Source of the DNA: Fidelibacterota bacterium
GTDB taxonomy: Bacteria; Pseudomonadota; Alphaproteobacteria; Rhodospirillales; Rhodospirillaceae
NCBI GenBank assembly: GCA_947475365.1
Contig: CANJOI010000007.1
Coordinates: 1-34,554 of the forward strand
Direction: 5' to 3'
DNA: 34,554 bases
Part shown: piece after piece, positions 16,794 through 27,965 of the stretch
Numbering within the stretch: position 1 is the stretch's first letter
How the letters are laid out: each line of letters starts with the position of its first letter
The notes under the pieces: model-generated
Database searches by the model: none
Told to the model about the DNA's origin: nothing
The model's input: only the letters and a program-made list of their open reading frames with translations
Program-made: the position numbers and the translations under genes

Positions 16794-19277
16794 TCAGTAA
16801 TCGTCACGTTGCGGCAGCAGAACTTCACGCTTTCCGACATGGTTGGCGCGGCTGATCATGCCCTGCTGTTCCATCTCTTCAATAATGCGGGCGGCCCGGT
16901 TGTAGCCGATCTGCAGATGGCGCTGGATGAAGCTGGTGGAGGCCTTGCGCTCCCGGGCGACGATGGCCACGGCGCGGTCGAACAGGCCGTCCTCGCCGCT
17001 GGTGTTGCCGCTGGCATCGCCGCCGAAGCCCGGCACACCCTCCATGTCGGATTCCTCGGTCACTTCCTCGACATAGGCCGGTTCCGACTGCGACCGCAGG
17101 TGATTGGTGACTTCTTCCACTTCGCGGTCGCTGACGAACGGGCCGTGGACGCGGGTGATGCGCCCGCCTGCCGCCATATAAAGCATGTCGCCCTGGCCCA
17201 GCAGCTGCTCGGCCCCCTGCTCACCCAGGATGGTGCGGCTGTCGATCTTGGAGGTGACCTGGAAGCTGATGCGGGTGGGGAAGTTGGCTTTGATGGTGCC
17301 GGTGATCACATCCACCGACGGGCGCTGGGTGGCCATGATGACGTGGATGCCGGCCGCGCGCGCCATCTGCGCCAGGCGCTGAACGGCGGCTTCCACTTCC
17401 TTGCCTGCTACCAGCATCAGGTCGGCCATTTCGTCGATGATGACGACGATATAGGGCAGCGGCGTCAGGTCGAGGGCCTGCTCCTCATAGATCGGCTTGC
17501 CGGTGGAGGGCTCGAAGCCGGTCTGGACTGTTCTTGTGAGCGACTTGCCCTTGGCGGAGGCTTCCTGGAGGCGCTGGTTGTAGCCGGCGATATTGCGCAC
17601 CGACAGCTGGCTCATGGCGCGGTAACGGTTCTCCATCTCGCGCACGGTCCACTTCAGGGCCATGACCGCCTTGCCGGGGTCGGTCACCACCGGCGCCAGC
17701 AGGTGCGGGATGCCGTCGTAGCTCGACAGTTCCAGCATCTTGGGATCGATCATGATGAAGCGCACGTCCGCCGGCGTGTTGCGGTAGAGCAGCGACATGA
17801 TCATGGTGTTGATGGCCACCGACTTGCCTGAACCGGTGGTGCCGGCGACGAGCAGATGGGGCATGCGGGCGAGGTCGGCGAACACCGGCACGCCACCGAT
17901 GTCTTTGCCCAGCGCGAGGCTGAGTTTGGCTTCGTTCTTCTCGAACTCGTCCGAGGACAGCATTTCGCGCAGGTAGACGGTCTCACGGTTCACGTTGGGC
18001 AGTTCGATGCCGATGACGGTGCGGCCGGGCACCACGGCGATACGCACCGACACCGCGCTCATGGAGCGGGCGATGTCGTCCGACAGCGACACGACGCGGC
18101 TGGTCTTGGTGCCGGGCGCGGGCTCCAGTTCATACAGCGTGACCACGGGGCCGGGGCGCACCTTCACGATCTGGCCCTTGATGCCGAAATCTTCCAGCAC
18201 CGATTCCAGCATGCGCGCGTTGCCTTCCAGGGCTTCGCGCGACACGTTCTTGCTGTTGCGTTCCACCAGGGGCGCGGCGGTGAGAATGTCCAGCGGCGGC
18301 AGGTCGAAGCCCTTCCTGGCGTTGGGCAGCAAGCTGCCCTGGCGCGTTTCCATGTCGCGCTTGGACGGCTTCGCCGCCTTGCGCGGGGCCACGACCGATT
18401 CCTTGGGCTTCTGGTATTCGATCGCCGGCGGCGGGGTCTCGATCTCGTCGTCGTAATCGTCCTCGTCGATCTCGGGCGCAATGCCGGGCGCGGCGGCGAT
18501 ATGTTCGATCTCGATTTCTTCGATGTCTTCGTCTTTGGCTTTGCGTTTGGCCAGCTTGGGCTCGTCGCGCTCCGGCCGCGCCTCTTTGAAGCGCTGGCCG
18601 GCGACTTTCAGGCCCGCGAGGAACGCGCTCAATCCAGCCACGACACCGCGGCCGGCCATGACGCCGGTGCGGCCGGCGGTTTCGGGGCGCACGGTGATGC
18701 TCCACAGGGCCAGCAGCGCGCCGCCGACGCCGGCAATGATGCCGAACAGGATGCGCGCAGCCAATAAAGCCTCTGCCGGAATGGTGCCAAGGCGCGTGGC
18801 GACGTCGTGTTTCACGGTGATCGCTTGCATGAGCACGCGCCCGGCGGAGCCGCCGATGCCGGCGCGCACCGGCCAGAAGTCGGGCGCGGGAATCAATGCG
18901 AGGCCCACGGCCAGGAACAGCATGCTCGCCAGCGCGCCCACGGTGCGCAGCCACAGCCAGCTCACGGACTCGCCGCGCATGAGACGCACGCCCCACGCCA
19001 GAATCGCGAGGCCAGCAATGCCCGCGCCGAGGCCGGCGGCCTGCAGCAAGACATCGGCGACCACCGCGCCCGGATAGCCCAGCGCATTCTGCGCGCCGGC
19101 GGAGGTGGCGGTGTCGAAAGACGGATCGTCAGGCGCGTAAGTCAGCAGCGCCAGCAGCACCGCGGCGCCCAGGGCGGCCACCAGGCTGCCGGCCATGAAC
19201 AGCGCCGCGCGCTTCAGCATGGCGGCCCAGGCGGGCGGCAGGAACGGAACGTTCTCGGAGCGAACGGCGGTATTCAT
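16794..19277 (-). CDS. ftsK: DNA translocase FtsK
   Basis: FtsK sits at the septum and pumps chromosome ends towards dif for XerCD resolution. With the ATG at 19277 (good GGGGA site five bases away; an in-frame TTG at 19295 is less likely) it has 827 residues. Several membrane helices occupy about residues 20-195. A charged acidic/proline linker spans roughly 235-325. The alpha-beta motor has Walker [10 protein letters not shown] near 478-486, Walker [12 protein letters not shown] and [12 protein letters not shown]. The C-terminal gamma winged helix (about 760-827, [22 protein letters not shown]) reads KOPS sites. The linker is short beside the E. coli protein, normal for alphaproteobacteria. 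Confidence 0.97.
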   Translation of the reverse strand: MNTAVRSENVPFLPPAWAAMLKRAALFMAGSLVAALGAAVLLALLTYAPDDPSFDTATSAGAQNALGYPGAVVADVLLQAAGLGAGIAGLAILAWGVRLMRGESVSWLWLRTVGALASMLFLAVGLALIPAPDFWPVRAGIGGSAGRVLMQAITVKHDVATRLGTIPAEALLAARILFGIIAGVGGALLALWSITVRPETAGRTGVMAGRGVVAGLSAFLAGLKVAGQRFKEARPERDEPKLAKRKAKDEDIEEIEIEHIAAAPGIAPEIDEDDYDDEIETPPPAIEYQKPKESVVAPRKAAKPSKRDMETRQGSLLPNARKGFDLPPLDILTAAPLVERNSKNVSREALEGNARMLESVLEDFGIKGQIVKVRPGPVVTLYELEPAPGTKTSRVVSLSDDIARSMSAVSVRIAVVPGRTVIGIELPNVNRETVYLREMLSSDEFEKNEAKLSLALGKDIGGVPVFADLARMPHLLVAGTTGSGKSVAINTMIMSLLYRNTPADVRFIMIDPKMLELSSYDGIPHLLAPVVTDPGKAVMALKWTVREMENRYRAMSQLSVRNIAGYNQRLQEASAKGKSLTRTVQTGFEPSTGKPIYEEQALDLTPLPYIVVIIDEMADLMLVAGKEVEAAVQRLAQMARAAGIHVIMATQRPSVDVITGTIKANFPTRISFQVTSKIDSRTILGEQGAEQLLGQGDMLYMAAGGRITRVHGPFVSDREVEEVTNHLRSQSEPAYVEEVTEESDMEGVPGFGGDASGNTSGEDGLFDRAVAIVARERKASTSFIQRHLQIGYNRAARIIEEMEQQGMISRANHVGKREVLLPQRDDY

Positions 19278-19301
19278 GCTAATCCCCAAAAGCAATCCAA
19301 C

Positions 19302-20501
19302 TTAAAGCGATCCAAGCAGGTCGTTCATACGCGTGAGTGCGCCGGCGGCGGTCTGGCGGTCATGCACCAGCGCCACGCGGATGTACCGCTGTCCGGGATT
19401 GTTCCCGTTCGCGGTGCGCGCGAGATAGGCGCCGGGCAGAACGCGGATGCGGCCCTCGGCCCACAGGTGTTTGGCGGCGCGTTCGCCGTCGCCCACATCG
19501 AGCCACAGGAAAAAGCCCCCGGCCGGGCGGAAAAACCCGAACTGGTTTCCGAAGATCCTGGCGGCGTCGTCGATCTTGGCGCGGTAAGCGGCGCGGTTGT
19601 CTTCCACATGGGTCTCGTCGCGCCACAAGGCGGCGGAGGCCGCCAGCACCGGCAGCGGCTGCACCGCGCCGCCATGGGCGCGCAGCTTCGAGAACTTGGC
19701 GATCAGGTCGGCGTCGCCCGCGACAAACCCCGAGCGCAAGCCCGGCACGCTGGAACGCTTGGACAGCGAGTTGAGCACCAGCACATTGGCCAGCCCCTCG
19801 CCCAGTTCGGCGCAAGCCTGCAACGCGCCGGCGGGCGCCGCACCGGTGTAGATCTCCGAGTAGCACTCGTCCGAGATCAGAACGAAGTCATGGGCGCGCG
19901 CGAGGCGGATGAGCGTTTTGAGTTGCTCAAGGCTCGCCACCGCCCCTTGGGGGTTGGCGGGCGTGCACAGATAGGCGCAGGCGGCGCGGTCCAGGTCGGC
20001 CTTGGCGACCGCGGTGTAGTCTGGCTGGAACCCGGTGCTGGCGTCCGCCGGCACGTAAACCGGGTCGGCGCCGTGCATCACGGCGGCGCCGAAATACACC
20101 TGGTAGAACGGGTTGGGCATCAGGACCGCCGGTTTGCGGCCGGCCTTGTCGGGGGGGATGCAAAGCTGGGCGGCCATGAACAGGCCCTCGCGCGACCCGG
20201 CCACCGGCAGGATGTGACGTTCGGGGTCCAGGAACCCGGCCGGCAGGCCGTAGCGGTGTGTGGCCCAGGCCGTGACCGCGGCGCGAAAATCCGGCGACCC
20301 GGCGGTCGGGGGGTACTTACCCCACTCGGCTTGGTGCTTTGCGAGGGCGGAATGTAACAGGGCCGGCGGCGTATGCTGCGGCTCGCCGATGGACATATTG
20401 ACCGCGTCAGGCCCCATATTTCCTTGGGCGGGCCCGCCCAAAAGGGCCGTCAGCCGCTGGAACGGGTATTCGGTCAGGCCGTCGAGGCGGGTGTTGTACA
20501 T
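19302..20501 (-). CDS. PLP-dependent aminotransferase, class I/II fold
   Basis: This is a 399-residue fold-type I aminotransferase. Expected PLP contacts are visible: PANPQGA (Asn183), SDECYSEIY (Asp211) and the Schiff-base lysine in NSLSKRSSVPGLRSGF (Lys248), with the substrate-binding arginine probably in QRYIRVALV near the C-terminus. Homologues next to ftsK-lolA in alphaproteobacteria are often annotated as succinyldiaminopimelate aminotransferase (DapC-like). dapB is also in the window, but that specificity is an inference. The start at ATG 20501 (MYNTRLDGLTEYPF) is preferred over a TTG three codons upstream. It ends 24 bases before the ftsK start on the same strand, so the two may be cotranscribed. 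Confidence 0.9.
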   Translation of the reverse strand: MYNTRLDGLTEYPFQRLTALLGGPAQGNMGPDAVNMSIGEPQHTPPALLHSALAKHQAEWGKYPPTAGSPDFRAAVTAWATHRYGLPAGFLDPERHILPVAGSREGLFMAAQLCIPPDKAGRKPAVLMPNPFYQVYFGAAVMHGADPVYVPADASTGFQPDYTAVAKADLDRAACAYLCTPANPQGAVASLEQLKTLIRLARAHDFVLISDECYSEIYTGAAPAGALQACAELGEGLANVLVLNSLSKRSSVPGLRSGFVAGDADLIAKFSKLRAHGGAVQPLPVLAASAALWRDETHVEDNRAAYRAKIDDAARIFGNQFGFFRPAGGFFLWLDVGDGERAAKHLWAEGRIRVLPGAYLARTANGNNPGQRYIRVALVHDRQTAAGALTRMNDLLGSL

Positions 20502-20598
20502 GATGACCAAGGCATAGGGACGGGGTCCCTAGCCTTTTAGGCCAAGCCCCTTCCCGCATATTCCCTTGGACAAAGTATACGAAACGTAAACGGAACGC

Positions 20599-20624
20599 AA
20601 AAAATATAGCGTTATCAGCGCTAT
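20599..20624 (-). terminator. Possible intrinsic terminator after hemW
   Basis: On the minus strand ATAGCG and CGCTAT (20619-20624 and 20606-20611) form a six-pair stem with a seven-base loop, followed directly by ATTTTTT. It lies about 95 bases past the hemW stop and 100 bases before the aminotransferase start, so it can separate the two transcripts. The stem is short. Confidence 0.5.
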
Positions 20625-20718
20625 CTAGGTCAATGCTCAGGCCATACCTGAGGTCGGGCGCGGGCCGTGAAGGGTTCAAAAACACCCCATAAGGCCATGA
20701 TAAATAATGACTTTTGAA

Positions 20719-21888
20719 TCAGACCAAGAGGCTGGTGATGACCGCGTTCAGGGTCAGGCGGCCTTTGGCGGTGGTTGAGAGAGTGGTGGCGGAGTCGATC
20801 AGATGCCCTTCATCCAGAAGGGTTTTCAAGGCCCGGGGGTTAATGACCTGGTCCAACGGCCGCCCCGCCAGCCGGGCGAACCGCGCCTTGTCCAAACCCT
20901 CCGTGAGCCGCAGCCCCATGAGCACCAATTCTTCGGCGCGGGAGTCAGGGGTGATGGCGACGCTCTCCTGGGTGCCGTGGCCCATCCCGTCCACCGCCTT
21001 CAGCCAAATCGCCGGCGCCTTGATTTGGCGGGTGGCGCGGGTGGTGCCGGCCTCGGTAACCCGGCCGTGGGCGCCGGGGCCGATGCCCACGTAGTCCCCG
21101 CCCCGCCAGTAGGTACGGTTATGGCGACTCGGCTGGCCGGGCTTGGCGTGGTTGGAGATTTCATAGGCCGGAAAGCCCGCCGCTTCGCACAGCTCCTGGG
21201 TCGATTCGTAGAGCTCGGCGGCGGTGTCCTCGTCGGGCAGGGTGAATTCGCCCCGCTCATGGGCGGCCTGCATGGCGGTGCCGGTCTCCATGGTCAGCTG
21301 ATAAAGCGAGAGGTGGCTGATGCCGCAGCCGTCGACCGCGCGCAGGGCTTCGGCCAGCTCGTCGCGCCACGCGGCCACGGTCTGCTGGGGGCGCGCATAG
21401 ATCAGGTCGAACGACACGCGCGGGAAAATTTTAGCGGCGCTCTCCCAGGCGCGGCGGGCGTCGGCGATGGAATGCTTGCGGCCGAGGAAGGCCAGGTCGC
21501 GGTCGTTGAGCGCCTGCACGCCCATGGACAGGCGATTGACGCCGGCGTCGCGAAAGGCGGTGAAGCTGCTCACGTCCACCGTGCCGGGATTGGCTTCCAG
21601 GGTGATCTCGAGATCGTCGCCGGTGCGCCACAGCTCGCGCGCCGCGGCGATCACGGCCGCGGTGGTCTCGGGCGCCATCAGGGACGGCGTGCCGCCGCCG
21701 AAGAAAATGCTGGTGAGTGTGCGGCCGGCGATGGGCCGCGCGTAATGCTCAAGCTCTCGCAGAAGGCCCGCGCGCCACGCGGCCTGGTCGACGCCGCTCA
21801 CGACGTGGCTGTTGAAATCGCAGTACGGGCATTTGGAGATGCAGAACGGCCAGTGGACATAAAGGCCGAAGCCCTCATCTCCCGTCAT
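20719..21888 (-). CDS. hemW: Radical SAM heme chaperone HemW
   Basis: HemW binds heme and a 4Fe-4S cluster and is thought to insert heme into haemoproteins; it was long annotated as an oxygen-independent coproporphyrinogen oxidase. With the ATG at 21888 it has 389 residues. The cluster motif is CISKCPYC (C-x3-C-x2-C) near the N-terminus after YVHWPF, followed by FFGGGTPSL and [29 protein letters not shown] is the HemW signature region, and the C-terminal domain is present. The extra cysteine that distinguishes true HemN is absent. Its ATG overlaps the rdgB stop (ATGA), so it ends the rph-rdgB-hemW operon. A GTG three codons upstream is also open. Confidence 0.93.
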   Translation of the reverse strand: MTGDEGFGLYVHWPFCISKCPYCDFNSHVVSGVDQAAWRAGLLRELEHYARPIAGRTLTSIFFGGGTPSLMAPETTAAVIAAARELWRTGDDLEITLEANPGTVDVSSFTAFRDAGVNRLSMGVQALNDRDLAFLGRKHSIADARRAWESAAKIFPRVSFDLIYARPQQTVAAWRDELAEALRAVDGCGISHLSLYQLTMETGTAMQAAHERGEFTLPDEDTAAELYESTQELCEAAGFPAYEISNHAKPGQPSRHNRTYWRGGDYVGIGPGAHGRVTEAGTTRATRQIKAPAIWLKAVDGMGHGTQESVAITPDSRAEELVLMGLRLTEGLDKARFARLAGRPLDQVINPRALKTLLDEGHLIDSATTLSTTAKGRLTLNAVITSLLV

Positions 21889-22496
21889 CTGAAGCACGCG
21901 TCCACCAGTTGACGGAACGCCATCGCTCGGTGGCTGATGGTCTGCTTGAAGGCGTGGGTCATCTCGCCGCAGGTGATGTCGTAGCCATCGGGGATGAAGA
22001 CCGGGTCATAGCCGAAGCCGTTGGTCCCGCGCGGCGGGAACACCAGATGTCCCTGTAGAACACCCATAAAGTGCTCCACGTGTCCGTCGGGCCAGGCGAG
22101 CGCCAGGCAGCAGTTGAACTGCGCGCGGTCGTTCTTCTTGCCGGTGACGCGTTCTTTCTCTTCCATTTCCCGGCGCACGCGATCCATGGCGAGCCCAAAG
22201 TCCTTGTTGGGCGCCCAGCGCGCGGAATAGATACCCGGCGCCCCGTCGAGGGCATCGACGCTCATGCCGGAATCATCGGCCAATGACGGTAGGCCGCAGG
22301 CCTGCGTCGCGGCCACGGCTTTGAGCACGGCGTTGTCGATATAGGTAAGGCCGGTTTCCTCGGGCTCGGGAAGGGCCAGGTCCTTGGCCGAGATCACCTT
22401 GACCGGAAAGGCTTCCAGCAATTCGACGATCTCGCGCGCCTTGCCGGCGTTGTGGCTGGCGACGACCAGTTTGCCGTCAGTGAACCTGCGGGCCAT
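21885..22496 (-). CDS. rdgB: XTP/dITP diphosphatase (RdgB/HAM1)
   Basis: RdgB removes deaminated purine nucleotides (dITP, XTP) from the pool. The protein has 203 residues. The N-terminal phosphate-binding motif is [19 protein letters not shown]-type metal site residues lie in [40 protein letters not shown] and [13 protein letters not shown] are the family blocks, and SHRAMAF is at the C-terminus. Its ATG shares one base with the rph stop (TAATG), and its own stop overlaps the hemW start. The rph-rdgB-hemW order is common in alphaproteobacteria. Confidence 0.97.
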   Translation of the reverse strand: MARRFTDGKLVVASHNAGKAREIVELLEAFPVKVISAKDLALPEPEETGLTYIDNAVLKAVAATQACGLPSLADDSGMSVDALDGAPGIYSARWAPNKDFGLAMDRVRREMEEKERVTGKKNDRAQFNCCLALAWPDGHVEHFMGVLQGHLVFPPRGTNGFGYDPVFIPDGYDITCGEMTHAFKQTISHRAMAFRQLVDACFR

Positions 22497-23230
22497 TAGA
22501 GTCCAATCTTCGCCAGTGCCGCCCGCTGATGCTGCACGAGTTCCGCGATGCCGGTTTTCGCCAGCGCCAGCAGCGCCAGGAACTCTTCCTCGGTGAAGGG
22601 GTGATGCTCGGCGGTGCCTTGCACTTCCACCAGCTTGCCCGAGGCGGTCATGACGAAGTTGGAATCCGCCTGCGCGCCGGAGTCTTCGGTGTAGTCGAGA
22701 TCGAGCAGCGGCACGCCGCCCACCAGGCCGCAGCTCACGGCCGCCACCGGCTCGCGCAGCGGGATTTTGGTGATGGCGCCCAGCTTTTTCATGGTGCCGA
22801 ACGCCTGATGCAGCGCCACGTAAGCGCCGGTGATGCTGGCGGTGCGGGTGCCGCCGTCCGCCTGGATCACGTCGCAGTCCAAGCGCACCTGGATTTCGCC
22901 GAAGCCGCGGATCTCGGTGACGGCGCGCAAGGCCCGGCCGATCAGGCGCTGAATCTCGTGGGTGCGGCCCGATTGTCCGCCTTTGGCCGCTTCACGCGCG
23001 GTGCGGGTGTTGGTGGAGCGCGGCAGCATGCCGTATTCGGCGGTGACCCAGCCTTTGCCGGTGTTCTTGAGCCAGCCCGGCACCTGTTCCTCGATGCTGG
23101 CGGTGCACAACACATGGGTGTCGCCGAATTTCACCAGGCACGAGCCCTCCGCGTGTTTGCTCACCCCCAGGTCGAGGGAGATGGGGCGGAGGGCTGACGG
23201 GGCACGGCCCGCGGGCGAACGGGTGGGCAT
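22496..23230 (-). CDS. rph: Ribonuclease PH
   Basis: RNase PH trims tRNA 3' ends using phosphate. The protein has 244 residues. It opens with [20 protein letters not shown] (many homologues read MRPSGRAxDELRPV) and has [30 protein letters not shown], the phosphate-site arginines in [36 protein letters not shown] and [19 protein letters not shown]. All blocks are intact, so the enzyme should be active. It is first in the rph-rdgB-hemW operon and divergent from hrcA across 224 bases, the usual arrangement in alphaproteobacteria. Confidence 0.97.
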   Translation of the reverse strand: MPTRSPAGRAPSALRPISLDLGVSKHAEGSCLVKFGDTHVLCTASIEEQVPGWLKNTGKGWVTAEYGMLPRSTNTRTAREAAKGGQSGRTHEIQRLIGRALRAVTEIRGFGEIQVRLDCDVIQADGGTRTASITGAYVALHQAFGTMKKLGAITKIPLREPVAAVSCGLVGGVPLLDLDYTEDSGAQADSNFVMTASGKLVEVQGTAEHHPFTEEEFLALLALAKTGIAELVQHQRAALAKIGL

Positions 23231-23369
23231 GAAGGGTGTCTTCCAGAAGGGTGATGAGGGCTTCGTCTATCATCTGCGGGACGCAAGGGCAAAGGCAGCC
23301 CCCAAAGTCGCCCCCTAAGTCGCACGCGGACTCGCCCAAGTCTTTGGGGAATAATGAATTCGCGAAACC

Positions 23370-23409
23370 GCCCCCACGTTGACGGGTGGGGGCGCGCGGC
23401 TTACATACG
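23370..23409 (+). promoter_or_regulatory. Candidate heat-shock promoter of hrcA with an overlapping inverted repeat
   Basis: GTTG (23378-23381), 18 bases, then CTTACATACG (23400-23409) fits the alphaproteobacterial RpoH pattern CTTG-N17/18-CYTATNTNNG with two mismatches. The same bases read as TTGACG-N17-TACATA for the housekeeping sigma factor. The -35 element lies in the 8-base spacer of a perfect inverted repeat: GCCCCCAC (23370-23377) and GTGGGGGC (23386-23393). The hrcA ATG is 46 bases downstream. No CIRCE sequence (TTAGCACTC-N9-GAGTGCTAA) is present. Confidence 0.5.
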
Positions 23410-23454
23410 CCTCAGCCTCCCTTAACCCCGATTTTGGCCGGTTCCGACAGGTCG

Positions 23455-24525
23455 ATGATCCCCACCGACGCTCATAGTGTTGTCGCGCTGAACGAACGCT
23501 CGCGGGAGATTTTCCGCCACATCGTCGACGCCTTCGTCGAAACCGGCGAACCGGTGGGCTCGCGCACCATTGCACGTAAGCTCAAAGGCTCGCTCTCGCC
23601 CGCCACCATCCGCAACGTCATGGCGGATCTGGAATACGCCGGGCTGCTCTATGCGCCCCACACGTCAGCGGGCCGGTTGCCGACCGAAGCGGGCTTGCGC
23701 ATGTTTGTCAGCGGATTGTTGCAGGTCGGCGGCCTCGACAGCGACGAACGCAACGCCATCGACGCCCATTGCCAGGCGGCGGGCCGCTCGCCGGAAGAGG
23801 TCTTGAATCAAGCCACCGGCGCGCTGGCCGGCCTCGCGCAATGCGCCGGGCTGGTGCTGGCACCCAAGACCGAAGCACCCTTGAAGCACATCGAATTCGT
23901 CAACCTGAAGCCCGGCCGCGCGCTGGTAGTGATGGTGGACGAAAGCGGCATGGTCGAGAACCGCCTGATCGAAGTGCCGCGTGACCTGCCGGTGTCGGCC
24001 TTGGTCGAAGCCGGAAACTTCCTGGTGGCGCGCCTTGCCGGCCGCACGGTGAACGAGGCCCGCGCCGGCATTATCGAGGAAGTGGAAACGCGGCGCGCCC
24101 AACTGGATGAACTGACGGCCAAGGTGGTGAAGGCCGGCCTCGCCACCTGGAGCGGCAGCGGTTCGAGCATCGATCGCGGCCTGATCATCCGGGGCCAGTC
24201 GCACCTTCTGAAGGACGTCACCGCGATCGAGGATCTGAACCGCATCCGCCAATTGTTCTCGGCGCTGGAAGCCCGCGAACAGATGGTGCGGCTCCTGGAT
24301 CTCGTTAACAAAGCCGAAGGCGTGCAGATTTTTATCGGTGCGCAAAACGAACTGTTTGGCATGGCTGGCTGCTCTATGGTGGTAGCGCCGTTCCAGAACA
24401 GCCGCGAACAGATCGTCGGCGCCATCGGCGTCATCGGTCCCACGCGCTTGAACTATGCTCGCGTCATCCCCATGGTCGACTACACCGCGAAGCTGGTCGG
24501 CCGGATGCTGGGCTATGAATCCTAA
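23455..24525 (+). CDS. hrcA: Heat-inducible transcription repressor HrcA
   Basis: HrcA represses chaperone genes, classically through the CIRCE operator, and needs GroEL to fold. With the ATG at 23455 (ACAGG site before it) it has 356 residues. The N-terminal winged helix spans about residues 10-100 with SREIFRHIVDAFVETGEPVGSRTIARK and LSPATIRNVMADLEYAGLL, followed by HTSAGRLPTEAGLRMFV. The GAF-like middle and the C-terminal FGMAGCSMVVAPF and GVIGPTRLNYARVIPMVDY are typical. The frame is open to 23386, but that extension is not family-like and would overlap the promoter. grpE follows after 11 bases. Confidence 0.96.
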   Translation: MIPTDAHSVVALNERSREIFRHIVDAFVETGEPVGSRTIARKLKGSLSPATIRNVMADLEYAGLLYAPHTSAGRLPTEAGLRMFVSGLLQVGGLDSDERNAIDAHCQAAGRSPEEVLNQATGALAGLAQCAGLVLAPKTEAPLKHIEFVNLKPGRALVVMVDESGMVENRLIEVPRDLPVSALVEAGNFLVARLAGRTVNEARAGIIEEVETRRAQLDELTAKVVKAGLATWSGSGSSIDRGLIIRGQSHLLKDVTAIEDLNRIRQLFSALEAREQMVRLLDLVNKAEGVQIFIGAQNELFGMAGCSMVVAPFQNSREQIVGAIGVIGPTRLNYARVIPMVDYTAKLVGRMLGYES

Positions 24526-24536
24526 GGAAAGCAGAC

Positions 24537-25151
24537 ATGACCAATACGCCCGAAACCAACCCTGAAAACGCCGCGCCCGCCGATCCCGCCTCGATCTCGG
24601 GCGCCGCGGCCGCGCTGGACCTCGGGCCGCGCGTCGCCGAGCTGGAAGCCCTGGTGGAGACGTTGAAGAACGAAAAGCTCCTGGCCCTGGCCGAAGCCGA
24701 AAATGCCGGCAAGCGCGCCGACCGGCGCATTTCCGACAACGCCAAATACGCGGTGTCCAACATCGCCAAGGCGCTGCTCGCGGTGGCGGACAATCTCTCC
24801 CGCGCCCTCTTGGCCGCGCCCGCCGATCAGCGCGCCGCCAATGAGACCCTGAAGAACCTCGCCACCGGCGTGGAGCTGACCGAGCGCGAGCTGATCGCCG
24901 TGCTCGAGAACCAGGGCGTGAAGAAAATCAATTCCCTGAACCAGCCCTTTGACGCCAACTTCCACAACGCCATCCAGGAAGTGGACAACAAGGACGTTCC
25001 CACTGGCACGGTCGTGCAGGTGTTCCAGGATGGCTACGTGATCCATGACCGGCTGCTGCGGCCGGCCATGGTGGTGGTGTCCAAGGGCGGCCCGAAGCGC
25101 GAGGCCGCGCCCGGCGCTCCGCCGCAAAGCGGTGTCAACACGACCATCTAA
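24537..25151 (+). CDS. grpE: Nucleotide exchange factor GrpE
   Basis: GrpE releases ADP from DnaK. The protein has 204 residues. A disordered acidic start (about 1-35) is followed by a long coiled coil (RVAELEALVETLKNEKLLALAEAENAGKRADRR) and then the four-helix and beta-wing domain with GVELTERELIAVLENQGVKKI, FDANFHNAIQEVDN and GTVVQVFQDGYVIHDRLLRPAMVVVSKG. It is cotranscribed with hrcA. The AGGAAAG site before the ATG is good. Its stop is one base from a 27-base palindrome that fills the gap to the convergent alkB. Confidence 0.97.
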   Translation: MTNTPETNPENAAPADPASISGAAAALDLGPRVAELEALVETLKNEKLLALAEAENAGKRADRRISDNAKYAVSNIAKALLAVADNLSRALLAAPADQRAANETLKNLATGVELTERELIAVLENQGVKKINSLNQPFDANFHNAIQEVDNKDVPTGTVVQVFQDGYVIHDRLLRPAMVVVSKGGPKREAAPGAPPQSGVNTTI

Positions 25152-25152
25152 A

Positions 25153-25179
25153 ATTAAATTGTACCTGGTACAATTTAAT
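25153..25179. repeat. Perfect 27-base AT-rich palindrome filling the grpE-alkB gap
   Basis: Two 13-base arms (25153-25165 and 25167-25179), ATTAAATTGTACC and its exact reverse complement, flank a single T. It occupies nearly the whole space between the grpE stop and the alkB stop (convergent). It could act as a bidirectional terminator hairpin with a three-base loop, but there is no U-run. The symmetric TTGTACC-x-GGTACAA core also looks like a transcription-factor operator. Confidence 0.85.
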
Positions 25180-25832
25180 CAGAGCGCCTTCCGGAACGTC
25201 AGGCTGATGCGGCCCGCGAGCGTGGCGAGCGGGCTGGTGCCGGGGTGGATTTTCCGGATGCCGTGAAAGCGCATGCGGCTGTCGCCGCCCATGATCAGGG
25301 CGTCGCCGCTGCGGACGATCAGCACTTCGGCGCGTTCGCCGCGTGTCATGCCGCCGATCTGGAAGTCGCCGTCGTCGCCCAGGGACACGGTGACGATGGG
25401 CTGGGCGAAGTCCTTTTCATCCCGGTCCTGGTGCAGGCCCATCCTGGCCCCTACACCGTAGAAATTGATCAGGCAGGCGTCGGGGGCGAAATCCGGCCAG
25501 GGTGTGCCGGCCACGGCCGCCCTCACAACCTCACGGAAAATCGCGGGCATCGGCGGCCAGGGTGCGCCGGTGGCGGGGTTTCGGGTTTCATAACGATAGC
25601 CTTTGAGGTCGCTCCACCAGCCGGCGTCGCCGGCGTTGGTCATGGCGGCCGAGGTGAGACCCATGCGGGTGCGCGCGTGGGCAAAAGGCGCGCTGCCGGC
25701 CACATCCCGGACCGCGGCCAGCAGAGCTTCCTGCCGGGCAGGGTCCACCAGCCCTGGCCAATGGAACAGGCCGGGGGGCAATTTCGCCGGCGCATCGGCA
25801 AAAAGGCGCGGTTGGGAGGATTTTCGGGGCAT
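25179..25832 (-). CDS. alkB: Alpha-ketoglutarate-dependent dioxygenase AlkB
   Basis: AlkB removes 1-methyladenine and 3-methylcytosine lesions oxidatively with Fe(II) and 2-oxoglutarate. With the ATG at 25832 it has 217 residues, against 216 in E. coli. The iron ligands are in LHQDRDE (His134, Asp136) and RFHGIRK (His190); the 2-oxoglutarate arginines are in GRISLTFR (208 and 214). These positions track the E. coli enzyme within a few residues. LINFYGVGARMG is the nucleotide-recognition region. A GTG at 25901 extends the frame by 23 residues that look non-homologous. It is inverted between grpE and dnaK, an unusual insertion in the chaperone cluster. No clear ribosome binding site is seen. 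Confidence 0.93.
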   Translation of the reverse strand: MPRKSSQPRLFADAPAKLPPGLFHWPGLVDPARQEALLAAVRDVAGSAPFAHARTRMGLTSAAMTNAGDAGWWSDLKGYRYETRNPATGAPWPPMPAIFREVVRAAVAGTPWPDFAPDACLINFYGVGARMGLHQDRDEKDFAQPIVTVSLGDDGDFQIGGMTRGERAEVLIVRSGDALIMGGDSRMRFHGIRKIHPGTSPLATLAGRISLTFRKAL

Positions 25833-25878
25833 CAGGTCAGGATTTCCGGGATTTCCCAGCAAAAAGAGTCGGTTGGGC

Positions 25879-25910
25879 GTTGCGGTGATTTTAGCCTCCA
25901 CTTATATAGC
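25879..25910 (+). promoter_or_regulatory. Candidate RpoH promoter P1 of dnaK
   Basis: GTTG (25879-25882), 18 bases, then CTTATATAGC (25901-25910) closely fits the alphaproteobacterial heat-shock pattern CTTG-N17/18-CYTATNTNNG (mismatches at the first -35 base and last -10 base). The architecture and spacing equal the candidate upstream of hrcA. It lies about 138 bases before the dnaK ATG and overlaps the start region of the divergent alkB. Confidence 0.55.
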
Positions 25911-25954
25911 CCCGGAGGCTGAAAGGCTCTTCCACCGCACGTCCAGGTGGGCTG

Positions 25955-25986
25955 CTTTGTCAGTCTTTTGAACGACTTAAATATAG
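25955..25986 (+). promoter_or_regulatory. Candidate second promoter P2 of dnaK
   Basis: CTTT (25955-25958), 17 bases, then CTTAAATATAG (25976-25986) is a weaker match to the same heat-shock pattern. TTGTCA (25957-25962) with AATATA 17 bases on could serve the housekeeping sigma factor instead. It is 62 bases before the dnaK ATG. Confidence 0.35.
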
Positions 25987-26047
25987 GGGATGTCCGAGGG
26001 TGCCAGGGTTGGGCCCAGGAGATCCGCCGCAACGGAGGAAGAATCTC

Positions 26048-27955
<1,908 letters not shown>

Positions 27956-27965
27956 CGAAGTAAAA

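Noticed and set aside
18807-20357. A 516-codon plus-strand open frame over ftsK and the aminotransferase
   Set aside because: It spans two real genes and the gap between them on the opposite strand, and its composition is Gly/His/Arg/Gln-rich without domains.
23231-23454. A CIRCE element in the hrcA upstream region
   Set aside because: No TTAGCACTC / GAGTGCTAA pair or near match is present; a different inverted repeat occurs instead.
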